DNA from: OMSK01 sp902492995
GTDB taxonomy: Bacteria; Bacillota_I; Bacilli_A; RF39; UBA660
Length of the DNA: 28,827 bases
Direction: 5' to 3'
NCBI GenBank assembly: GCA_902492995.1
Contig: CABUNR010000015.1
Coordinates: forward strand, 1-28,827
Shown: piece after piece, positions 1-7,599 of the stretch
Layout: every line of letters begins with the position of its first letter
Numbering within the stretch: position 1 is the first letter of the stretch
Program-made: the position numbers and the translations under genes
The notes under the pieces: model-generated
What the model was told of the DNA's origin: nothing
What the model saw: only the letters and a program-made list of their open reading frames with translations
Database searches by the model: none

Positions 1-45
1 AATTATATAACTTGTATTTTCTCTTAAAATTTTCCAACATTTACT

Positions 46-1269
46 TTACTTCATCAAAACAACATCAATTACTCGATCACTGGCATTACCATCATCTAAA
101 TAGTTAAATTTTTTATTAAATTTTTCATATTTCGATTTATATTTATCAAAAGAATAATTTTTTATTTCTTTTAATAAATCTTTTTCATTTTCAAGAATTG
201 GTCCCGGTAATTCATCTAAATTAATATAGAAATCCCTTAGTTTATTTTTGTATTCATCTAAATCATACATATAAAATATTATCGGTCTTTTTAAATTAGC
301 ATAATCAAAAAATACACTTGAGTAATCAGTAATTAATAAATCACTTATAATATATAATCTACTTACATCATCATATTTAGAAACATCATATATAAACCCT
401 TTATATTCTTCAAAATTAATTGTATTTGAAACAAAATAATGTGTTCTAAATAATATTACATATTCATCCTTTAAATTTTCATATAAATTTTTAATATCTA
501 ATCCTAAACTGTAAGTATATCCAAGACCTGATTCATGTTGATTATCTCTAAATGTTGGTGCATACAATATTACCTTTTTATTTTTTGGAATATTAAGTTT
601 CTTTTTTAAGATTTCTACATCATCACTTTTGTAATTATATAAATAATCATTTCTAGGATAACCTTTTTCTATTATAATATTCTCTTTATTTAATTTTTTT
701 AAATTAAAAGCTGATGTAAAACATTTTGTAGCAAATTTTGATGGGGATATAAAATATGTAAATCTTCTAGTATCAATATCATTTCTCTTTTTAATTTCTT
801 TTGTATCATTTAAAACACCATCATGTTCTATATCATATCTAAGTTTTTTTAGAGGAGTTCCATGCCAACATTGTAAAAAAACTTGATTTTTTTTAGGTTT
901 TATAGCTTCCTCTAACAATGAATTTACAATCCAATACTTACTTTTTGCAAAATATTTATAATATTTATTTGATTTTGATTTTATTATAATAGTATTTTTA
1001 TTATTTAAATTTCTACAAGTATCTTTAAAACACCATATAAATTTAAAATCTTTAAATCTAGGATCATCTATCATTTTTAAATATATTTCTTTTGGACTAC
1101 ATGCATAGTTTCTACCTTGATATGCTTCAAATATAATCATTTTGTTATCTACTTTTGTTGTCACTTTATAAAAAATATATCTAACATTAGTCAAAAATCC
1201 TAATATACATTTAACTATTTTCCTTATTATTTTATTCTTTTTACATAAATTCGAAACAAATTTTCTCAT
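46..1269 (-). CDS. CDP-glycerol glycerophosphotransferase family protein (TagF/TarL-like polymerase)
   Basis: A 407-aa transferase that would extend a poly(polyol-phosphate) chain from CDP-glycerol or CDP-ribitol. Motifs in order are FEAYQGRNYACSPKEIY (47-63), FIWCFK, CWHGTPLKKL with the catalytic histidine, GYPRNDYL, LYAPTFRDN, FRTHYF and LLITDYSSVFFDYANLKRP, then FYMYDLDEY. This is the full catalytic region of TagF/TarL enzymes without the extra N-terminal domain of long TagF proteins. AGGTGATTT precedes ATG 1269. It is the last visible gene of the group and ends 45 bp before the window edge. The remaining pathway genes (CDP-polyol synthase, TagO, exporter) are not in the window. Confidence 0.88.
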   Translation of the reverse strand: MRKFVSNLCKKNKIIRKIVKCILGFLTNVRYIFYKVTTKVDNKMIIFEAYQGRNYACSPKEIYLKMIDDPRFKDFKFIWCFKDTCRNLNNKNTIIIKSKSNKYYKYFAKSKYWIVNSLLEEAIKPKKNQVFLQCWHGTPLKKLRYDIEHDGVLNDTKEIKKRNDIDTRRFTYFISPSKFATKCFTSAFNLKKLNKENIIIEKGYPRNDYLYNYKSDDVEILKKKLNIPKNKKVILYAPTFRDNQHESGLGYTYSLGLDIKNLYENLKDEYVILFRTHYFVSNTINFEEYKGFIYDVSKYDDVSRLYIISDLLITDYSSVFFDYANLKRPIIFYMYDLDEYKNKLRDFYINLDELPGPILENEKDLLKEIKNYSFDKYKSKYEKFNKKFNYLDDGNASDRVIDVVLMK

Positions 1270-2357
1270 AAATCACCTACTATATATTTTACTAATATTT
1301 CTGTTGCATTTCCTTTAGTATTATCTAAATATTTATTTTTAAATTCTTTTAATTCTTTAGTTGAATATTTGTTATTTCTTATACTTTCTTCTATTTTTGA
1401 TGCTTGAGCAAATGTAGCATGCGGCATTTCTTTCTTTAAGTCAATATTAATACCTACATTTTTTTTATATTCTTCTAAATCATATAGATAAAAATAAATA
1501 GGTTTATTAATTACTAATGCTTCTATAGATATTGCTGAATAATCTGTAATAACATAATCAGCAATTGATAATAATTCTAATGAAGTATATTCATTTGAAA
1601 GTCTTTGATTTCCTATTTTTTTTAATGGATGACCTTTTATAATTAATTCATATTCATCATGGTTAAATGCCTCTATTAATTTATCAACATAATAATCTTT
1701 ATTTTTTCTAAAAGTTGGTACATATAAAACAATTTTTTTCTTTTTTAAATATGGATATTTAGTAAATATTTTTTTTCTATTACATTTACTTTCTTTAATC
1801 AAATAATCAATTCTTGGGAGACCACATGTAATAAATTTATCTTCAGTACTAGAAAAAGCTTCACTAAAATATGGTATCATTGCCTTTGAACCTGATACAA
1901 TCAAATCATAATTATTATGCATTTTCATAATTTTTGCTACTTTACTACTATTTCCACTTTCCTTGTCTAAAGTTTGATATCCAAATTTTTTTATTGCACC
2001 TAATGAATGCCAAATTTGAATTATTTTCAAACTTTTTTTATGTTTTAAAACACTTACTGGAATATTATAACCATCAATAACACATGTTTTTGAAGTAGCT
2101 AAATGATACATTTGAACAATTATAGAAAAATTATATTTTATTTTATTTAACACCCCACCTTTTATCATGCAATTAATTCTAACTACTTTATATTGGGGAT
2201 ATTTTAATTTTATTTCATCAATTAACATCTTATAATCAAGAGAAATATTCTCAGATTGTCTACTTAAAAAGAATATTTTATATTTATTTGTTCTGAATAA
2301 TTTCATAAATATATAAATAAATTTTAAAAATAATACATAAAGTCTATAAAACAACAT
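1266..2357 (-). CDS. CDP-glycerol glycerophosphotransferase family protein (TagB-like)
   Basis: A 363-aa polyol-phosphate transferase of teichoic acid synthesis, probably peripheral on the inner membrane face. The N-terminus (1-20) is hydrophobic and aromatic. Family motifs are IIQIWHSLGAIKKFG (catalytic His), CGLPRIDYL, LYVPTFRKN, IKGHPLKK and VITDYSAISIEALV, followed by KPIYFYLYDLEEY, which binds the CDP-polyol. The short length and WHSLG form suit TagB-like primases or other single-unit transferases better than long polymerases, but the acceptor is unknown. I start at ATG 2357, with GGTGA 5 nt upstream; the in-frame ATG at 2369 has no site. Its TGA stop overlaps the next ATG (1266-1269). 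Confidence 0.85.
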   Translation of the reverse strand: MLFYRLYVLFLKFIYIFMKLFRTNKYKIFFLSRQSENISLDYKMLIDEIKLKYPQYKVVRINCMIKGGVLNKIKYNFSIIVQMYHLATSKTCVIDGYNIPVSVLKHKKSLKIIQIWHSLGAIKKFGYQTLDKESGNSSKVAKIMKMHNNYDLIVSGSKAMIPYFSEAFSSTEDKFITCGLPRIDYLIKESKCNRKKIFTKYPYLKKKKIVLYVPTFRKNKDYYVDKLIEAFNHDEYELIIKGHPLKKIGNQRLSNEYTSLELLSIADYVITDYSAISIEALVINKPIYFYLYDLEEYKKNVGINIDLKKEMPHATFAQASKIEESIRNNKYSTKELKEFKNKYLDNTKGNATEILVKYIVGDL

Positions 2358-2373
2358 ATAAATCACCATAAAT

Positions 2374-2382
2374 AGTATATCA
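2374..2382 (-). promoter_or_regulatory. Possible extended -10 before the TagB-like gene
   Basis: The minus strand shows TGATATACT, a near-consensus extended -10 (TATACT), right after the terminator. A start near 2367 would leave a leader of only about 10 nt that barely includes the GGTGA ribosome-binding site, so the call is weak. Without it, the last two genes would depend on readthrough. Confidence 0.35.
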
Positions 2383-2386
2383 TAAG

Positions 2387-2413
2387 AAAAAAAAATAGTA
2401 TATAATATACCAT
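2387..2413 (-). terminator. Intrinsic terminator inside the teichoic-acid-type gene group
   Basis: An 8-bp stem (minus strand ATGGTATA, loop TTA, TATACTAT, one G-T pair) is extended by flanking A-T pairs and followed by nine T residues (2387-2395). It lies 3 bp past the propeller stop codon and would limit readthrough into the TagB-like and TagF-like genes. Confidence 0.72.
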
Positions 2414-2416
2414 TTT

Positions 2417-3535
2417 TTATCCATTTAGATTAATATATTTTCTAAATTTATTTATATTTTTTGTATTTAAACCATTTAAATCATTTATATCGGTTCCATA
2501 GGCAATTCCAATACCTCTTTTTCCTCTTTTAGAAATTTCTGAATATAAAATATAATAAGTATGATTAAAATGTAATATTGAACTTCTATAAAGCCCACCT
2601 TTTTTAGAATTTAATATTTCCTTTGCAGACGTCCAATTATAGTTATCATAAGAATGAGAATAGAAAAGTTTCATATTTTTTCTATTATTCCAATCTTCAT
2701 ATGCAACCATTATTGCTTCATAATGATTTTCATTTTTTATTACATCAATATGCCATGTTTTTAACTTTTTATTTTTATAATCAATTTTTATTTCTCTTGG
2801 TGTTGTCCAAATTTTTTTATTCGTATCATATTCAGTATACTGCAATTTTATATTTTGATTAATATACCACATCATATATTTACCATTTTCATATATTATT
2901 GCTGGACTTAAATAATCATTTTTCTTCCTATTATCTTTTAATACAATTTCTTTATTTGACCATTTAATACCATCTTTTGTTGTCATTTTGTAAATTGTTA
3001 CAGTACCTTTTATATCGTCTACATATCTCCAATAAAGTTCTAAAGTATCTGTATCATTAATATAAACCAAATGCGTATCCGAATTATATCTTTTCTTTGT
3101 AGCCTTTCCAAGCGGTTTATCAAGTGGAATATTTTTTTTACTTATTATATTCCATTTAACTAAATCATTACTAGCCATGACACATGGATTTTCCTTTATA
3201 GCATTACCATATGGATAAGGTGTATAAGCTATCCAATATCTGTAACCATTCCATTTTTTTTGAAATCTTAAAACTTTAGGATGTGTAGCTTGTGTTCTTC
3301 CTCTTTCATCTTTTAAGTTAAGATAAAAATTACCTAATTTTTTATTTTTACCAATACTATCTTCTATTGTATTTGTATTTTTAATTTTATTATTATAATT
3401 AAGTTTATACACTATATTATAAGTATATAAATTTATTATTTCTTGTTTTTTTCTTGATACAACAAAAGCAAAGCAAAAAACAAAGAATATTAATAATATA
3501 AATAATAAAAACTTTTTAATATTTTTTTTATTCAT
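2417..3535 (-). CDS. Membrane-anchored beta-propeller protein, paralogue of the preceding gene
   Basis: A 372-aa protein with an N-terminal anchor or signal helix (about 8-26) and no cytoplasmic tail. Its domain from about 83 to 365 matches the upstream propeller protein along its whole length: ATHPKV, WNGYRYWIAYTPY, KENPCVMASNDLVKW, YNSDTHLVY, DYLSPAIIYENGKYMMWY, TWHIDVI and GIAYGTDINDLNGL. The pair clearly arose by tandem duplication and then diverged, one copy gaining or losing the Lys-rich tail. Family members look like extracellular glycosidase-type propellers, but I cannot assign a substrate. It starts 20 bp after the first propeller gene with GGAG close to the ATG. It is followed by a terminator-like hairpin that may lower expression of the last two genes. 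Confidence 0.75.
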   Translation of the reverse strand: MNKKNIKKFLLFILLIFFVFCFAFVVSRKKQEIINLYTYNIVYKLNYNNKIKNTNTIEDSIGKNKKLGNFYLNLKDERGRTQATHPKVLRFQKKWNGYRYWIAYTPYPYGNAIKENPCVMASNDLVKWNIISKKNIPLDKPLGKATKKRYNSDTHLVYINDTDTLELYWRYVDDIKGTVTIYKMTTKDGIKWSNKEIVLKDNRKKNDYLSPAIIYENGKYMMWYINQNIKLQYTEYDTNKKIWTTPREIKIDYKNKKLKTWHIDVIKNENHYEAIMVAYEDWNNRKNMKLFYSHSYDNYNWTSAKEILNSKKGGLYRSSILHFNHTYYILYSEISKRGKRGIGIAYGTDINDLNGLNTKNINKFRKYINLNG

Positions 3536-3555
3536 AACTCCACTCTTTACTAAAT

Positions 3556-5274
3556 CTAATTAGATTTTTTTATATAATCAATAAACTTATCTACATCATC
3601 TTTTTTTAATCCATTTAATAAAGTCATATCAGTTCCATAAGCTATAGAAACATATCTATCAAATTCTTTTGTTATAACTGAATAAAACAAATAATAATTA
3701 CCATCTTCATATAATAATGAACTTCTATAAATTCCACCATTTTCTGGTTTATCTATAATTGGTTTTGCTATTGTCCATTCCTTATTATCTTTTGAATATG
3801 TATAATATAGTTTCATTTTAGATCTTCTTCTAAAATTATCAAATGAAACTAAAACAGCTTCATAACCTTTTTTGGTTTTTATAACATCAATATGCCATGA
3901 CTTTACTTTTTCATCATACTCAATATCAATTTTTTCTGGTTCTGACCATTCATCTTTAGAAACGTCATATTCCCTATAACAAACAGTGAAATCTCTATCA
4001 ACATACCACATCATATATTTGCCATTTTCATATATTATTGCTGGGCTTAAATAATCTCTTTTTGTTCTTTTATCTTGTAATACTACTTCTTTTTCCGTCC
4101 AATCAACGCCATTTTTTGTGGTTCTTTTATAAATAATAACCTTATCTTCTTTATCATTTACATATCTCCAATAACATTCTAGTATATCATTATCATAATT
4201 ATATACTAAATGTGTATCTGAATTATAAACTTTTCTAAAATCTTTATCTTCAGGTTCATCTAAAGGATTTTTAAATCCTTTTACAGTTTCCCAATTTATA
4301 AGATCATTACTTGCAAGTACAAATGGATTTTCTTTTGCTTGATCTCCATGTAAATATGGAGTATAAGCTATCCAATATTTATACCCATTCCATTTATTTT
4401 TAAAACTTATTACTTTAGGATGAGTTACATCATTAGAACCATCTAATGTATATAAATTTAAGGGATAATCAGATAAATTTTTATTTTCTCCTAAAACATC
4501 AACAATTGACTTTTTTTCTTCTTTTTTTATTTCAACAACTGGTTTATCTACCTTTTTTATGTCTTTTTTATGTTTTATCTTATTATTAACTAGTAATATT
4601 ATTACAAATATAAATAATAGCAATAAAAATATTTTTACTCTTTTAATATTTATTTTTTTAACTTTGGTACTATTTTTCTTATAAATTGAATTTACATGTT
4701 GCCTAACTTCTTTATTTTTATCATATGTATCAGCATATTTTTTTTCTCTACTAAGAATAGATTCAACATCAATTTTAATAGTTTTTTCATCGTTATTTTT
4801 TTCTACTTTATTATGTGTTTCTTTTTTTTGTGTTGTTTTTTTATTAATCTTTTTAGAAACTTGTTCTATATCTATTTTAATAGTTTTTTCATTGTTATCT
4901 GTTTCTTTATTTAATTTTTTATTTTCATCATTTTTTTTCTTAACTATTTTATTATTATCATTTATATCAATTTTAACAACTTTCTTTTCTTTTTTTATTG
5001 GTTGTTTTTTAGGAGTTTCAATTATATCAATTTTTAACGTTTTATCAACATTTTCTGGTTTAATATCTTCATCAATATTTTCTATTTTTGAAATAATATC
5101 TTTTTTTTCTATTTTTTGTACTTGATTTGTTTTAGTGGATTTTTTATACGTTTTTTTATTATTTTTTGAATTTGTATTATTCTTTTTTTTAGTATTACTA
5201 TTTTTTACATTAGACTTTGTTGTTTTATTATTCGTTGTCTTCTTTTTATTTTTATTACCACTATTATTACTCAT
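3556..5274 (-). CDS. Membrane-anchored beta-propeller protein with long Lys-rich cytoplasmic tail
   Basis: A 572-aa type II membrane protein. Residues 1-205 are low-complexity Lys/Asn/Thr-rich and probably disordered in the cytoplasm. They hold four copies of a K-[IL/VV]-K-I-D-[IV] motif: DKTLKIDI (77-84), KKVVKIDI (97-104), EKTIKIDI (129-136) and EKTIKIDV (163-170). One membrane helix spans about 213-229, then a basic stalk, then a propeller domain at about 284-552. The blades carry BNR-like turns NDLINW (323-328), KNGVDW (387-392), SKDEW (439-443) and KDNKEW (495-500). THPKV, NSDTHLVY, DYLSPAIIYENGKYMMWY and SWHIDVI are shared with the downstream paralogue and may line the active site. The fold recalls GH43/sialidase-type five-bladed propellers; activity is unproven. 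AGGAGAG precedes the ATG. Its position suggests action on the polymer made by the Tag enzymes. Confidence 0.75.
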   Translation of the reverse strand: MSNNSGNKNKKKTTNNKTTKSNVKNSNTKKKNNTNSKNNKKTYKKSTKTNQVQKIEKKDIISKIENIDEDIKPENVDKTLKIDIIETPKKQPIKKEKKVVKIDINDNNKIVKKKNDENKKLNKETDNNEKTIKIDIEQVSKKINKKTTQKKETHNKVEKNNDEKTIKIDVESILSREKKYADTYDKNKEVRQHVNSIYKKNSTKVKKINIKRVKIFLLLLFIFVIILLVNNKIKHKKDIKKVDKPVVEIKKEEKKSIVDVLGENKNLSDYPLNLYTLDGSNDVTHPKVISFKNKWNGYKYWIAYTPYLHGDQAKENPFVLASNDLINWETVKGFKNPLDEPEDKDFRKVYNSDTHLVYNYDNDILECYWRYVNDKEDKVIIYKRTTKNGVDWTEKEVVLQDKRTKRDYLSPAIIYENGKYMMWYVDRDFTVCYREYDVSKDEWSEPEKIDIEYDEKVKSWHIDVIKTKKGYEAVLVSFDNFRRRSKMKLYYTYSKDNKEWTIAKPIIDKPENGGIYRSSLLYEDGNYYLFYSVITKEFDRYVSIAYGTDMTLLNGLKKDDVDKFIDYIKKSN

Positions 5275-5275
5275 A

Positions 5276-7522
5276 TTACTCTCCTATAAATTTTATAAAT
5301 CTATCAGCTACTGCTTCTCTTGAATATTTATTCATAATCACATCATAACGATTACATAATTCTTTTTTACTTACATTAGGAATATTATTAATCTTATTTA
5401 CTAAATCTTCATTAGATTTTATAAATAATTCTGGGAATTCCTTTAAAACTTCTTTTGAGCCATAATTCTCATATGCAAAAGTCGTTAAACCATTTAAAAT
5501 TCCTTCAATATATGACATTCCAAATGATTGATTTAGTGAAAAATCTACTGCAAAATCATGTTTAATTAATTCTTCACTTGGATTTGTAGTTAATCCCATA
5601 TATTCTATATAATCATCTAGATCATTATCGTATATTATATCCTCAAATATATCAACATAATCGCCTGTTCCAAATACATCTATTTTAATATTTTTAATTT
5701 TATTTTCTTTTAAATATTTTGCAAAATTAATTGCATTATTTAAATCATTTACTCTATCTTTAGAAATTCTTGTTAAATAAATTCCTGTATAAACATCTTT
5801 TTTTGCAACTGAATGTATTTCATCTTTTGTTATCATCGAATTGGATGTAATTGAATTTCCTACAACTGCATATTTAGAATAATTAGAATAACCAAGTTTA
5901 TCTATATATTTTTGTCGGTTTAATTCAGTCACAAAAGCACACTTTTCTAATTTAATTTGTTTTAATTTATCCATTAATCCAGGATATATTCCTTCTATTA
6001 AATTTCCATCTGTGTGATAAAAATATATTTTATTTTTTATATTTTTATTTTTAGCATCTTTTAAGAAAAGGTGCATTGTTTCTCTTGTTGATACAACTGC
6101 ATTAGCTTTTACATTTTTTAAATATTTTTTTAAGCCATATCCTACATATGGAATTAAATAATTTTTATTTGAATCCATTTTAAAATAAGAATAATGTTGT
6201 TTTGAAAAGAAAATTAATCTTTTTATAATTGCTGATTTTGATTTTCTTGATGCATAATATAAACTTTTTACAGTACATCCATATGGAAAATCAACTGAAT
6301 TAATTCTTGCAGTTTTTTTAAGTGATAAAAATTCAACACAATACCCTTTTTCTAATAAACCTTCTGCTAAAGCTTTGGTAGCTGATATTGTACCACCTCT
6401 TCCAAAAAAATTATATCCTAAAAAAACTACTTTATTAATTTGACTTTGCTTTAATGTTTCGTACATATCATCTATAAATTTTCCTTCAATTATCTCATCA
6501 TAGTTTATTTTATCAGGTAACCTTTTTTTGAAAAAATTATTTATTTCATAATTATTTGAAATTATATACTTAATAAGTTGTTTTGATTTATCAAAACTAT
6601 ATTCTTCTAATTCATTATAATCACAATACAAATTTCTACATTTTAAATATGATTCTCTATCAGGTTGAAATAATACTACTGGTTTATTTAAAAAAGTAAA
6701 ATCAAATCCTACAGAAGAATAATCTGTTATTAAAAGTTTACTCTTTACCATTTCATCCATTAAATCAATTTTACTAGCATCAATAACTTCAATAACATCT
6801 TTCAAATTTTCTTTTAAATATTTTTTATGTTCCTCTGAAAATAATGAATGCATACAAAATTTAATTTTCAAATTATTCTTTTTTAAAAATTCAACTAATT
6901 CTTTATTTTGTAATGTTCTTTTTACTATTCTTAAAAAATTTTTTGTTTCATTGTTTTTTCCAAAGTATTCTCTCCACGTTGCAAACCATAATATTTGATT
7001 TTGTTCTTCTGATAAATCTCTTTGCTTACGTGCAAACTCCTTATATCTTGGAAAATACTTTCCATATAAAAGTTGGTAACTTTTCATATTGTTTTCAGTT
7101 TGAAATTTTTCATACATTTCAGTATTATAATATACAAATCTAAATAAATGATTATTATAAGAATTACCTGTATAACCTAATTTTTTTATTCCTGTTATAC
7201 CATGTTGTAAATAAATAACAGGTGCATTAATAGCTCCGCCACCTTTTGATGGTTGAATATCCTTATAACTTTGTGAGACAAAAAACATATCAGAATTTTT
7301 ATAACACTTATAATGTTTAATACTATTTTTCCAAACAAAATATTTTTTCTCCTCTAGTGTAAGCTCATTATAAATTTTTTTATTTGTTTTATTTTTTTTG
7401 GCAACATAATATTTTAATATCATATCATCTTTTAAAACAACATGTTTCCAAAAATAATATGAATTATTATTCATAGTATTACCATTATTTTCTCCAATCA
7501 GCCATATATATTTATCTTTCAT
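5276..7522 (-). CDS. Fusion: CDP-glycerol glycerophosphotransferase (TagF-like) plus GT4 glycosyltransferase
   Basis: A 748-aa two-domain protein. Residues 1 to about 358 are a Tag-type polyol-phosphate transferase: IYLQHGITGIKKLGY (103-117) carries the conserved QHG, and LITDYSSVGFDF (264-275) with KPVVLFQPD (280-288) forms the CDP-binding site. From about 362 to 748 there is a GT4-like GT-B domain with FGRGGTISATKAL (373-385), TRISKDRVNDL and FGTGDYV. The usual E-x7-E is altered: SFGMSYIE keeps the second Glu, but Gln stands at the first position. The enzyme could add a polyol-phosphate and a sugar to the same acceptor or polymer. The start is well set by AAGGAGG. It leads the operon and ends 1 bp before the propeller gene. 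Similar joined TagF-GT proteins exist in Gram-positive cell-wall polymer loci, but this pairing deserves attention. Confidence 0.85.
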   Translation of the reverse strand: MKDKYIWLIGENNGNTMNNNSYYFWKHVVLKDDMILKYYVAKKNKTNKKIYNELTLEEKKYFVWKNSIKHYKCYKNSDMFFVSQSYKDIQPSKGGGAINAPVIYLQHGITGIKKLGYTGNSYNNHLFRFVYYNTEMYEKFQTENNMKSYQLLYGKYFPRYKEFARKQRDLSEEQNQILWFATWREYFGKNNETKNFLRIVKRTLQNKELVEFLKKNNLKIKFCMHSLFSEEHKKYLKENLKDVIEVIDASKIDLMDEMVKSKLLITDYSSVGFDFTFLNKPVVLFQPDRESYLKCRNLYCDYNELEEYSFDKSKQLIKYIISNNYEINNFFKKRLPDKINYDEIIEGKFIDDMYETLKQSQINKVVFLGYNFFGRGGTISATKALAEGLLEKGYCVEFLSLKKTARINSVDFPYGCTVKSLYYASRKSKSAIIKRLIFFSKQHYSYFKMDSNKNYLIPYVGYGLKKYLKNVKANAVVSTRETMHLFLKDAKNKNIKNKIYFYHTDGNLIEGIYPGLMDKLKQIKLEKCAFVTELNRQKYIDKLGYSNYSKYAVVGNSITSNSMITKDEIHSVAKKDVYTGIYLTRISKDRVNDLNNAINFAKYLKENKIKNIKIDVFGTGDYVDIFEDIIYDNDLDDYIEYMGLTTNPSEELIKHDFAVDFSLNQSFGMSYIEGILNGLTTFAYENYGSKEVLKEFPELFIKSNEDLVNKINNIPNVSKKELCNRYDVIMNKYSREAVADRFIKFIGE

Positions 7523-7545
7523 TTAAATCCTCCTTGGTATTTTCT

Positions 7546-7554
7546 ATTATACCA
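7546..7554 (-). promoter_or_regulatory. Extended -10 promoter of the teichoic-acid-type operon
   Basis: The minus strand reads TGGTATAAT, a perfect extended -10. The -35 position has only a poor match (TTCATT). The start near 7539 leaves about 17 nt before ATG 7522, including the strong AAGGAGG at 7529-7535. Confidence 0.65.
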
Positions 7555-7574
7555 CATTTATACTATATTAATGA

Positions 7575-7599
7575 ATAAAATAAGCATATTTTTATGCTT
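7575..7599 (-). terminator. Intrinsic terminator after the HerA-like gene
   Basis: A 7-bp stem, AAGCATA/TATGCTT (minus strand), has an AAAA loop and is followed by ATTTTATT. It begins at the first base after the stop codon and ends the ftsY operon just before the next promoter. Confidence 0.72.

Noticed and set aside
4696..5323. Overlapping plus-strand open frames rich in Phe and Leu that look like small membrane proteins (4696-4914, 4892-5125, 5135-5323)
   Set aside because: They are the antisense of the Lys/Asn-rich tail of the propeller gene: AAA/AAT codons read backwards give Phe/Leu/Ile. They have no supporting ribosome-binding sites or family features.
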